From Anastrepha obliqua (Eukaryota > Arthropoda > Insecta > Diptera > Tephritidae), in NCBI RefSeq assembly GCF_027943255.1, contig NC_072895.1, positions 20,744,001-20,808,000 on the forward strand: a DNA stretch of 64,000 nt, read 5' to 3'. The notes beneath the pieces were generated by a model. The model worked only from the letters and a program-made list of their open reading frames with translations. It did not search any database and was not told the DNA's origin. Positions 10,601 to 22,600 of the stretch are shown in pieces. Position numbers and translations under genes: made by a program. Within the stretch, counting starts at the first letter, position 1. The number at the start of each line of letters is the position of its first letter.

Positions 10601-13600
10601 GGGTGACAAAAAAGAAATCAGAAAAAAAACTGCAACCGGAAAAGCTTAATCTGATAGACACACGCACATTAGAATTGTGGCATATTGAATAAATCCATAT
10701 AAAGGTATTTACACTTATATATGTATATGGATGCATAGGTGTGTATTGTAATGTAAAGGTATTTATGTATGTGTTTGTATAGAATTTGACAAATTCCATT
10801 AATTGAAATGAGAAAATACGCCAGGACTTGCATTTCAATCGCACACATTTTACACTTAAATGTTAAAATTTCCTTGCTGTTTATACTTGCACGAGCGCAC
10901 ATGCATACGTGCACACATACATGCAAGTGGAAACAGAAATGTAAATACCAGCAAAAACCGAAGGGAGGCATGACAAAGCGAGAGTACTCCTTTTTATTTG
11001 ATATTGGAGTAATAACTGTTATTTGTAGAATTCGTACTGACTTCATTCCGATGACTTCCAAGCACAGCGCGTGAGCTGTTTGCTGACAGAAGGTTATGCG
11101 TTACCGGAACGACCCGGATTTATGCCCGAGGAAGTCATTTCCTGTCACAACAACAGCATTCACGAAACTTTATGGGGAATATTTATGCTGTTACAATAAC
11201 AACAATAAATGGTTGCTGACGGAGAAAAGACGCTAAGGTCGAGAAATCTAGAGCTCGGGATTAAGTCTGTTCATGAAGCAGTTGTTGTTTGTTGTTGTTG
11301 CCTTTGATACAGTTTTTTTTTTGAACAATTGTTACAAACTATCAAGTTTTGGTGTTCAGGTATTCCAAAACCTTTCAAAGTAGGGGAAAGTGAGAGAGCA
11401 AAATGGCATTTCATTTTGAGGTGAAAGCTGCAAGTTTTTACTGGATAAACTTTTACTTGTAAGAATTTGTAAGTGAGAAAAACAGCTGATCGTAAAGTAA
11501 AAATAAACACAAATTCAAATTTGCGAATTGAGTCAAAGTTCTAAATTTAAATAAGAATTTTGATTAAAATAGACAATGTAAGTAAATATAATTTAGATAA
11601 AATTTATAAAGTTTATTTGAAGACATAAGGTGCGTTTCATAATCATAAGACACCCCTAATTTTTCAAAGTATTTTAATTTATAGATTTCAGAGGAAAATA
11701 AAAATTTTACACATCGATTAAAGTAACAAAAGTTATCTGTTTCATTACAGAATTTATAACTTTTTTTAATACATAAAGAAAATTTTTAGCAAAAACGTAT
11801 TTCCAGGCATTTCAAAATGATAAGACACTGTTTAATTAAACTGATCTTTTAACAAAACTATACTTTTTTCGATTTTTTTTCTGTCGTCTAGAATATTTTA
11901 GAATTCTATGCAAGCACCATTTGCTTTAGCGACACAAAATAACCGTTTTTTTCGTCGATTCTGCTAAACTTTTAAGTAAATTATCTAAAGAAGCCCATTC
12001 TGCCTTAATTGCCGCTTTAAGCTCGTTGGTGTTGTCAAATTGGTATTGTCAAATTGGTGTTGTCCAATTGTTGGCGTAAACTCCTCTGACTAATGTACCC
12101 CAAATGTTTTCTATGGAGTTTAGATCCGGAGAACACGCCGGCCAGTCCATAGTTTCTATGGAATAATCGGTCAAATACTGCCTTGTTGCCTTGCTCACGT
12201 GGATTCGGGCGTTCTCTTGCTGAAAAGCGAAGGGCACTTCCCGATTATCCTGAACAAAAGGAAGGAGACTATTTTTCAAAACGTTTTTATAGTCCCCACT
12301 ATTCATTCGCGATGATGTAAACTGTGTATCAAGAGTTGCTTTCGATGTAAATGCCCCCCAAACCATAACAGAACCTCTACCGAAGTTGCGCTTGGAAAAT
12401 AAGAGCGGCTCTTGCGCAAATCTCTCCAATAATTTAAAAATCGGGTCCATCAAGGTTACATTTTTTTCATTCGAAAATATAACCTTTTTAAAAAATAATA
12501 TGAAATTGGGCAACATGCAAAATATTTCAAATATCTTACTGTGTTCCAGTTGGTGTCTAGGTGTTTTTTTTTTTTTGTATACTGTGCCGTGGCAAAAGAT
12601 GTGGTCCTTTTCTTATTTTTGATAATTTTAACTGTTGTTTTTGAAAGCTTATTTTGAACAACAGCGGCCAAGTTGGCGCAAGACTTAGTCGAGTTAGAAG
12701 CTTTGCTTATGATTACTCGCTGTTCTCGACTTGATAGTGATAATTTTCTTCCAACGGGCTTCAAAATGTTGTAATTCTCAGGGCTCCGTAAACAATTCCG
12801 GATAATACAACGACTTTTGCCTGTTTCTTTCGCAATTAATTTGATTTGGTAAGCTTGAATCCTTTTAGGCCAAAATTTTTCCACGCTCCTCTTGTAAACA
12901 GATAACTTTTGTTACTTTAATCGATGTATAAAATTTTTATTTTTCTCTGAAATCTATAAATTAAAATACTTTAAAAAATTAGGGGTGTCTGATGATTATT
13001 GAACTCGGCATTTTAGGTTAAATTGAATAAAATTATAATTAAAGTCATCCAAAATAACAATCAGCACCTTCTATCTCTTCAGAAGCTTATTTTCGACTAG
13101 TTTCTTATCGTTATGAAACGCCGAAAAGACTAGCAAAAGTGCAGCTTCTTGGAAAAAGTTAACGATTCTACAAAATAGAGTGAGCCTTCGCACCAGAAAC
13201 AATTGATGGAAGTCTTAAGTCTATAACTGTTGAAATGAGGCCAAATAAAAGCTACTCCAGAAAGTAAAAGCGAGCTTATGGTAGTTCAAAAATTGTATAC
13301 CAAAGCGGTCTTATGATTATGAAACGCACTTTCTATTAATTAAATAGGAATCGGCCAATAATATAGAGGTATTTTATTTTTTTTTATTTATTTCAGGCTT
13401 ATTTTATGCTTGTTCTTCTTGGTTATTAACTAATTTGGCAATATATTTTTTATACCTATACAAAGATATGTACATGCATGGACGTCAGCAAGAAAAATAT
13501 GAAGGAAGCTGTGATTGCCACAACTATAAAGTAGCTAATGAAATGTTCTTCATCTATCAGCGATGATGAAATGCAACAAATTATTGTGGTCAAAATAAGA

Positions 13601-16600
13601 TCTTCTGATGCTAAGCTCTTATTTAGCATTTTTTTTTTAATTTAATACGAGGTAGCTCAACTGTGATTTTTTTGCGATTTTTCCTACCAACAATTTAATC
13701 AGCTGCTCGTAAAACTTGCAAATCATTACTGGTTTTGTGTTCATGTACTTTTTTTTGATATTTTCTCTTTGAGAGCTAGTTCTCGGAAACTAAGTAACGG
13801 GTTAATTTTTACATGATTATTTTTACTGGATAATCGTTTACAGTCTAGTAGATATACGTAGAAGCTATAGGATGAAAATATAAATTTTGTGTGAAAAAAT
13901 ATATTTCTACTTAATTTTTAAATGATCAGCCCTCTGCAAGAGCAAATTTGGCAAACAACCGTGGCGCAAACTAAAATCGAATTTGTCTAAGAAAAAAAAT
14001 ATATTTGTTTGAAAAAAATTACCTACTACAAATATAGATAACACTGTGCGACAGTGATTTTATACTTTTATGGAGACCTAGTACAACTTGTAGGTATAGT
14101 AAAACTAAGAAAAATGGTATAGGAGAGATTTCCAATACACACCCCCAAAATCTCGTTTTATGGCCATAAAACAGTTTTTCAGTAGGTTGATGTGAAGAAT
14201 CACTCCTAACTTCGCCAATTTCCATCCGATTTCGAATTTGTTTTTTTTAGTTCGAAAGAACAAAACCAAGGCTTTTTGACAGTGTGTTGACAATTTTTCT
14301 GAAATGACAACTGCCGAGACTGTAGACGGAAGTATTTGGATTTTTTTTATTTTTTCTCTATTTTTTCAACTTTGACATAATTTTTACGATATTATCCGAT
14401 ATTGAGGATTTTTTTTAGTACACTACTGTTATAGTAAATTTAATTTTGCGTCGAATGAGCTATATTTGACTGTAATTGAATTAAAATTAAAAGAGTTGTG
14501 TGAGTTTTAAGATTTTATTCTTTTTTTTTTTACTAATTTGGTATGTAGGTATAACTTACGCTAAATGGGAATAAGGACGTGTTTTGATGCGTTATTATAG
14601 ATCCGTAATATTTATTGGAGTATATATGTATACATAAGAGTACACTGTACTGCATACAACAGAACTGCTTAGAACTTACGAAAATATCTGACATATTATA
14701 GCACATTTTTTTTTTTCAATAGAAATATGGAAAAGCTCCCAAGTGTACCAAACTTCACACTGTACATTGATTAACAAAATAAGTTTGTTATTATAATTTA
14801 ACCTTATTAAAACGTATTGTTTGTTTCATTGAAATTCAAGAGATATATGGTAAATCAAAACGTTGCCAGAAAAGTCGAATTTCTCAATATTCTCCGATGA
14901 TGTGGCATCATCAGCCTTATCATAAACCAGATGATTATTATTTTTATAAAACGGACGTAAACGGTCATCATTATAAAGCTCGAAAGCACATAAAGTATGC
15001 TGATGTTGCAACTGTTAAGAACCCCGTCGTCTTGGACGATATGATTGACTCAACTGCAGGAACTGAAGGAAGTTCAACTCATTGCTGATGATGATCAAAC
15101 TGATAACAATAAACCTGATGATGAAGAGTACTTTCCGTCTGGTTCTAAGTTTTCAGAACGACACATTGTATCAAATTCAGATTTTCAGGATCTTTCTCGT
15201 GATTTACTTCTATCGGGAAGACAATCTGAAACGCTCGCTTCTCGATTTAAACAATGGAATTTAGTTGATGACGACTTAAGATGAATGATGATGATCGAAT
15301 TTCTTACAGAGAAGTATTCAAAACTGATGAAGAGAATGACAAATGTACCGTACCATACTAAACTCCAAAGGGCCGTTTCCAACACATTTTTAAGTTTGGA
15401 ACCAGTTCCGTTGTGTACTGCACCGTACCGCACCGTACAGTGCTGTACTACACAATCCCTACTAATATTATAAATGTGAATGTAAGTTTGTTTGTTACGC
15501 TTTCACGCCAAAACTACTTAACCGATTATTACGAAACTTTGTACACATGTTTTTGGAGGTGATAGAAGTAATATAGGGTACCTATTGGTGGATAGGGTTT
15601 GAGATATATGTAGGTCAAAACGTGGACCCAGGTAACCTTCGGATGTGTATGTACAATATGGGTATCAAATGGAAGCTGTTGGAGAATCCTTTAGTTCAGA
15701 GTATTCTTCATGCCGCTCCGTGACTAGGGTCTCGAGATAGAGACCAAAACGTGGACCCTAGAATGTGTTTGTACAATATGGATATCACATTGAAGCTGTT
15801 GGTGAATGCTTTAGTACAGAGTATTTTTCATGCCGCTCCGTGACTGGGGTCTCGAGATATAGGTCAAAACGTGGACCCCGGTAACCTTTGGTTGTGTATG
15901 TACAATATGGTTATCAAATGAAAGCTGTTGATAAGTGCTTTAATACGGGGTAATTTTCATACCTATTGATCCCTACTTAATATTATAAATGTGAATGTAA
16001 GTTTGTTTGTTACGCTTTCACGCCGAAACTACTTAACCGATTATTACGAAACTTTGTACACATGTTTTTGAAGGTGATAGAAGTAATATAGGGTACCTAT
16101 TGGTGGATAGGGTTTGAGATATATGTAGGTCAAAACGTGGACCCAGGTAACCTTCGGATGTGTATGTACAATATGGGTATCAAATGGAAGCTGTTGGAGA
16201 ATCCTTTAGTTCAGAGTATTCTTCATGCCGCTCCGTGACTAGGGTCTCGAGATAGAGACCAAAACGTGGACCCTAGAATGTGTTTGTACAATATGGATAT
16301 CACATTGAAGCTGTTGGTGAATGCTTTAGTACAGAGTATTTTTCATGCCGCTCCGTGACTGGGGTCTCGAGATATAGGTCAAAACGTGGACCCCGGTAAC
16401 CTTTGGTTGTGTATGTACTAGGGTGGTCCAAAAAAAATTTGTATGCTGCCGCCCCCCAAAATAGTAAAGAATGAAAAATAAAAAGACCCGTATTTTTTTT
16501 TTTTTTAATCAGACCATATTTAATGGTGCCGCCGGGGCTTTGAAATATCCCGTGTATTTTGCATGGGAAAAAAATACTTTTTCGTAGATTTCATGTAAAA

Positions 16601-19600
16601 ACCTGGAAAATGAATATATTTTAACCGGATAACTCAGTTTCTCTTCATAATTGGTCAGGGAATAACAACCAATTATGAAATAATTAATTTTTTTGTATTA
16701 ACTATCTTTTATAGAACCCCAAAAAGCCCCCATAAAACGAAAATCTAAGAAAAAATCGAAAAACAATATTTTATATTACTTTTATGATATTTTTTTTACG
16801 AAACTTTGTACACATGTTTTTGGAGGTGATAGAAGTAACATAGGGTACCATCAGCGAGGTGGATAGGGTTTGAGATATAGGTCAAAACGTGGACTCAGGT
16901 AACCTTCGGATGTGTATGTACAATATGGATATCAAATGGAAGCTGTTGGTGAATGCTTTAGTTCAGAGTATTCCTCATGCCGCTCCGTGACTAGGGTCTC
17001 GAGATAAAGACCAAAACGTGGACCCTAGAATGTGTTTGTACAATATGGATATCAAATTGAAGCTGTTGGTGAATGCTTTAGTTCAGAGTATTCCTCATGC
17101 CGCTCCGTGACTAGGGTCTCGAGATAAAGACCAAAACGTGGACCCTTGAATGTGTTTGTACAATATGGATATCAAATTGAAGCTGTTGGTGAATGCTTTA
17201 GTTCAGAGTATTCCTCATGCCGCTCCGTGACTAGGGTCTCGAGATAAAGACCAAAACGTGGACCCTAGAATGTGTTTGTACAATATGGATATCAAATGGA
17301 AGCTGTTGGTGAATGCTTTAGTTCAGAGTATTCCTCATGCCGCTCCGTGACTAGGGTCTCGAGATAAAGACCAAAACGTGGACCCTTGAATGTGTTTGTA
17401 CAATATGGATATCAAATTGAAGCTGTTGGTGAATGCTTTAGTTCAGAGTATTCCTCATGCCGCTCCGTGACTAGGGTCTCGAGATAAAGACCAAAACGTG
17501 GACCCTTGAATGTGTTTGTACAATATGGATATCAAATTGAAGCTGTTGGTGAATGCTTTAGTTCAGAGTATTCCTCATGCCGCTCCGTGACTAGGGTCTC
17601 GAGATAAAGACCAAAACGTGGACCCTAGAATGTGTTTGTACAATATGGATATCAAATGGAAGCTGTTGGTGAATGCTTTAGTTCAGAGTATTCCTCATGC
17701 CGCTCCGTGACTAGGATCTCGAGATAAAGACCAAAACGTGGACCCTAGAATGTGTTTGTACAATATGGATATCAAATTGAAGCTGTTGGTGAATGCTTTA
17801 GTACAGAGTATTTTTCATGCCGCTCCGTGAAGGTCATTACGTGGAGCGTTTTTAGCAGTTGGTGCTTCAAACCATGCTTTTACATAGAGTTTTACAATAA
17901 ACAGACATATATCATAAATAGCTTTTTTTAATATTCGCAAAGTGAATCTCAGTTTACGTGAAAGTGCTGCATTAACTATTAAGGAAGTTGCTGTGTTTTG
18001 GGACAAAGCTCGGATACCGATTCAAAAAGAAAACCGTTGTATAGAGAAGCTTGAAAAATTATACTCTGAATGGAGGAATTTACAAAAATCAAGTAAAAAG
18101 AAGAATGCAAAAGAAAAAGAACGAGCTTTTTTAGAAAAATTAAATGACTTGTTTGACATTGCTCATGCAGATGCTATTGAATTAATGACTATAGATGAAG
18201 ATAAAATGTTTTTAAATAAACAAAGAGAAAAAGGTCGTCCTGGTTTTATGCATGCTGTTGCTGAAAGTGATCCACGTATACAAGAAGAATCTGAACTAAT
18301 GGACCAGTCTTTCTTGAATAGTAGTTCTGCTGAATCTGAAGCTGGGTCCACGTTTTGGTCTTTATCTCGAGACCCTAGTTACGGAGCGGCATGAGGAATA
18401 CTCTGTACTAAAGCATTCACCAACAGCTTCAATTTGATATCCATATTGTACAAACACATTCTAGGGTCCACGTTTTGGTCTTTATCTCGAGACCCTAGTC
18501 ACGGAGCGGCATGAGGAATACTCTGAACTAAAGCATTCACCAACAGCTTCAATTTGATATCCATATTGTACAAACACATTCTAGGGTCCACGTTTTGGTC
18601 TTTATCTCGAGACCCTAGTCACGGAGCGGCATGAGGAATACTCTGAACTAAAGCATTCACCAACAGCTTCAATTTGATATCCATATTGTACAAACACATT
18701 CTAGGGTCCACGTTTTGGTCTTTATCTCGAGACCCTAGTCACGGAGCGGCATGAGGAATACTCTGAACTAAAGCATTCACCAACAGCTTCCATTTGATAT
18801 CCATATTGTACATACACATCCGAAGGTTACCTGAGTCCACGTTTTGACCTATATCTCAAACCCTATCCACCTCGCTGATGGTACCCTATGTTACTTCTAT
18901 CACCTCCAAAAACATGTGTACAAAGTTTCGTAAAAAAAATATCATAAAAGTAATATAAAATATTGTTTTTCGATTTTTTCTTAGATTTTCGTTTTATGGG
19001 GGCTTTTTGGGGTTCTATAAAAGATAGTTAATACAAAAAAATTAATTATTTCATAATTGGTTGTTATTCCCTGACTAATTATGAAGAGAAACTGAGTTAT
19101 CCGGTTAAAATATATTCATTTTCCAGGTTTTTACATGAAATCTACGAAAAAGTATTTTTTTCCCATGCAAAATACACGGGATATTTCAAAGCCCCGGCGG
19201 CACCATTAAATATGGTCTGATTAAAAAAAAAAAAAATACGGGTCTTTTTATTTTTCATTCTTTACCATTATGGGGGGCGGCAGCATAAAAATTTTAATAT
19301 AAATTTTTTCCCATGCATTTTTGGACCACCCTAGTATGTACAATATGGTTATCAAATGAAAGCTGTTGATAAGTGCTTTAATACGGGGTAATTTTCATAC
19401 CTATTGATGACTGGGGTCTCGAAATATATGCCACAACGTGGACCCGCCGTGCCTTCGAACCGAATTAAACCAAACTTACACACATTGTTAAGTAGGTATT
19501 GAAGATGGTTTCCGTATAGTTTGGATACCAATTGGTAGATAGGGTCTCGAGATATAGGTCAAAACGTGGACCCGGGTAACTTTCGGATGTGTATGTACAA

Positions 19601-22600
19601 TATGGGTATCAAATGAAAGCTGTTGATAAGTGCTTTAATACGGGGTAATTTTCATACCTATTGATGACTAGGGTCTCGAAATATATGCCAAAACGTGGAC
19701 CCGCTGTGTCTTTGCACCGAATTAAACCAAAGTTACACACATTGGTAAGTAACTATTGAAAATGGGTTTCGTAAAGTTTGGTTGTAATTCGGAACACTGG
19801 CAACGGGTACAGCGTTCTTTTGAACCAGCCATAATGTCGTTTACTTTTTTAACGCTTGGGGCGGAACTGAACTGTCAAATTGATAGTGTGAGTTACAATG
19901 TGTCAATATTTCTTTCTGATTTGGATGCCATAAGGAAAAAACGTAAGTGCAACATGTAACAATTGTTTGTGAATTTTTTTGGAGTGGATTTTGGAACAGT
20001 GAATAATTTCTTACGAAATTTGAGAATTTAATGTGAAGTTCGAATGTTCAAATGAAATTATGTGTTCGTGGAAAAAAAAAATTTTTTTCGTTTTTTTTTT
20101 TTTTTTTTTAAAATATAAATGGATAATGGTTAAAAAACATATAAATTGAAACGAAAAATTCATGGATGATCAGGAAAAAAGACGATTGTTTCTTAGTTAT
20201 TCATTTGCGTTGATTTGAAATTCAAAAACAATCTTATTTTTTCCTGATTTTCAATTTATATTTTATATTTACTCAAAAACAAATAGAAAAACAAAAAATA
20301 TTGTTTATGCCAAAGCGCTTGAATAAAGAATAAAGAAATAAATAATATGAAAACCATATCTTTTCTGTTCTAAACCATATCTATTCTATTTTAGTTTGCC
20401 CAGCGAAGCGGGCCGGGTGTGCTAGTACTTCAATAAATATTAAGTGTTTATAATGACATTTGTTTTCATTTCTTCGAAACGCATACCAAATCTCGTAGAA
20501 AAAATCTTAAAACTCACACAACTCTATTAATTTTAATTCAATTACAGTCAAATATAGCTCATTCGACGCAAAATTAAATTTACTATAACAGTAGTGTACT
20601 AAAAAAAATCCTCAATATCGGATAATATCGTAAAAATTATGTCAAAGTTGAAAAAATAGAGAAAAAATAAAAAAATCTCAAATACTTCCGTCTACAGTCT
20701 CGGCAGTTGTCATTTCAGAAAAATTGTCAACACACTGTCAAAAAGCCTTGTTTTTGTTCTTTCGAACTAAAAAAAACAAATTCGAAATCGGATGGAAATT
20801 GGCGAAGTTAGGAGTGATTCTTCACATCAACCTACTGAAAAACGGTGTTATGGCCATAAAATGAGATTTTGGGGGTGTATTGGAAATTTCTCCTATACCA
20901 TTTTGTTTAGTTTTTCTATAGCCATAAGTTGTGCTAGGTCTCCATAAAAGTATATTTAATTTTTTTTTTTTTGTCACACAGTGTAATCTATACACTTTAG
21001 GTTTCAACAACGTTTACGCTTTGTCAAAAGCTCAGGATGGTTCAATATGGAAGGGGAAATGTAGCCCTGCCCCTACGGCTCACAACAACGGACCCATTTC
21101 GTGGTCTAAGTGGCATCGCTGTCTCTATGTGCGATGCGGCTGCCAAACCTAACCTAATCTAACCTACTACAAATTCCTTTCTGGTATAGCAAATTGTTGA
21201 ACATAAAAAGCCAATTAATAAAAAACAAATGGTTATTTAAATTTGAGGTATCTTCCTACTCAATATGGCGACTTATATGTGCATATCTTGGAGTAGTATT
21301 TCTACTCATTTAACCCTTATCGCTCGTTTAAGGTGTAAAAAGGTGATTTTTGTTTAGTCCCTCATTGTTCATTCAAGGGAGGAAATGAAGCTTTTCATTA
21401 ACCAACCTAATAAAAAATACAACGTAAAAGGGATTATACGAGTATAAAAAGCAGACTAATACACAGAAGTACAAAGAGCAATGGGAAGTAAACGTATGTA
21501 CATATACTCGTAATGAAGTTCTACTGGGATACTGAAAATTTAACCAATATATGTAAATACATATATTTGTTGTAGTACCAACAAACGTCCGTGAGTGGAA
21601 GCTGACATTGAACTTCAATTTCTAGTATTTGATGTATGAATGTAAATTATTTGCGAAAGGAAACGCAAAATATACAAACGAAAGCATACACACATCCAAC
21701 GTAAAGGCCTTGGCTGCTTCCTGAAGCATTAAACAGTTTTACATTTAAGAAATAATTGCATAATAATGAATGTTGTACAAAGCCGTTATAAGCGCGAACA
21801 TACAATTTATTCAACGACTTATCCGAAAACGATTGAATTTCAGGGCCGAAGTGTGACTACCAGGCGTTAAAATAGTGCTAACGTAAGCTTAATGGGAATT
21901 CATGTGGCAATTATCAGGAATGGATTAAAGAGCATGGATTTCATCATCTACATATTTCTGATATGCATACATACATATGTACATACAGGGTTGCCGGGAA
22001 AGTCGTAGATAACTAAGGGCATTATTATTTTCTGATTAATTTGGTTTTAAAGGGTATTTCAAAAGTGACGCCTAAATATCAGTAGTAATAATTCATAGAC
22101 GGTATATTTTTTATGTCATCTTTGCCATTTATCGAGTGGATAGATGTACAATTTCACACGAAATTTCAAACTTATTATGAAAATGGTCGATCTTTAGCAA
22201 AAGCATATTGCGAAATTCGTGATTTTTCGTTGGAAATAAGCGTCCGATTGAGTCGACAATTCAGTTGAGTTCATTGAGTTTCAAGAAATCTTCGTCTGGA
22301 TAAGGCAGTGCAATGGCACAGAAGGTGCATGATTGTCTCTTCCTCATTTGCAGGTGGCTCATTTTGCCATTTCGCTGTTTGCTTTCCTTACGATTTCTTC
22401 AAAGATGAGTAGCTTACATGTTTGTAAGGGTATGCCTATGTCATTGTCTATGTACTCATCGATCAATTTGGTGCCGAGTCTCGCTAGTTCATCGGCTCTG
22501 CAGTTAACCTCAATGTCGCAATGGCCAGAAATCCATGTTATCTTTAGGTGAAATAACTCAGCCATCTCGTTAAGAGATGTGCGGCATTTCATGGCTTACT

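Larger units (their letters stand above)
16419..19333. mobile_element. Foldback-like element: long TIRs plus opposed 120-bp repeat arrays, 8-bp duplication
   Basis: Inverted ends TAGGGTGGTCCAAAAA (16419) and its complement (ending 19333) are flanked by GTATGTAC at 16411-16418 and 19334-19341. Arms are inverted for about 385 bp of element-specific sequence (16419-16800 and 18940-19333). They are then inverted through Helitron-derived text and arrays of a 120-bp unit (left about 8 copies, right about 4), with a central 500-bp unique core that has an open frame. An 8-bp duplication fits hAT-like or P-like transposition; the long repeat-bearing arms resemble Foldback elements. No transposase is recognisable. 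Confidence 0.85.
15456..20425 (+). mobile_element. Helitron (non-autonomous) with internal tandem repeats
   Basis: Starts TCCCTACTAATATTATAAA after A (15455). Ends GGGTGTGCTAG before T (20426): 5'-TC, 3'-CTAG and A/T insertion, as Helitrons do. A hairpin GCCC...GGGC with inner GC-GAA-GC (20398-20413) lies 12 nt before the 3' end. The sub-terminal text (TTACGCTTTCACGCC, AAACTACTTAACCGATTATT) is of a type I recall from insect Helitrons. No Rep/helicase frame is present. It carries a second 5' end at 15970 and a later insertion at 16419-19333. Confidence 0.85.
14042..20983. mobile_element. Long-TIR DNA transposon (TIRs about 475 bp, TAA target duplication) interrupted by a Helitron
   Basis: The 475-bp left arm (14042-14516) and right arm (20503-20983) are inverted copies with small indels. 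Ends CACTGTGCGACA and TGTCACACAGTG are flanked by TAA at 14039-14041 and 20984-20986. Between left TIR and Helitron lies a decayed protein fragment (14850-15345); between Helitron and right TIR only about 75 bp remain. A TAA duplication is PIF/Harbinger-like, but the protein is not a Harbinger transposase, so the superfamily is open. Confidence 0.8.
14021..21174. mobile_element. LINE 3' tail insertion with 13-bp target duplication, now split by later insertions
   Basis: ACCTACTACAAAT occurs at 14021-14033 and 21162-21174. The right copy directly follows a LINE-type 3' end (20987-21161) containing GACCCATTTCGTGG and ending in AACCTAACCTAATCTA. The left copy is followed by only eight bases (14034-14041) before the next element begins. 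Read without the inner element, a short 5'-truncated LINE tail of about 185 bp sits between two identical 13-bp duplications, normal for target-primed retrotransposition. Both duplication copies are seen directly; LINE identity is from the tail. Confidence 0.65.

Noticed and set aside
16921..18842. CRISPR-like array
   Set aside because: The 120-bp units are directly adjacent with no unique spacers, the arrays are opposed, and the genome is eukaryotic.
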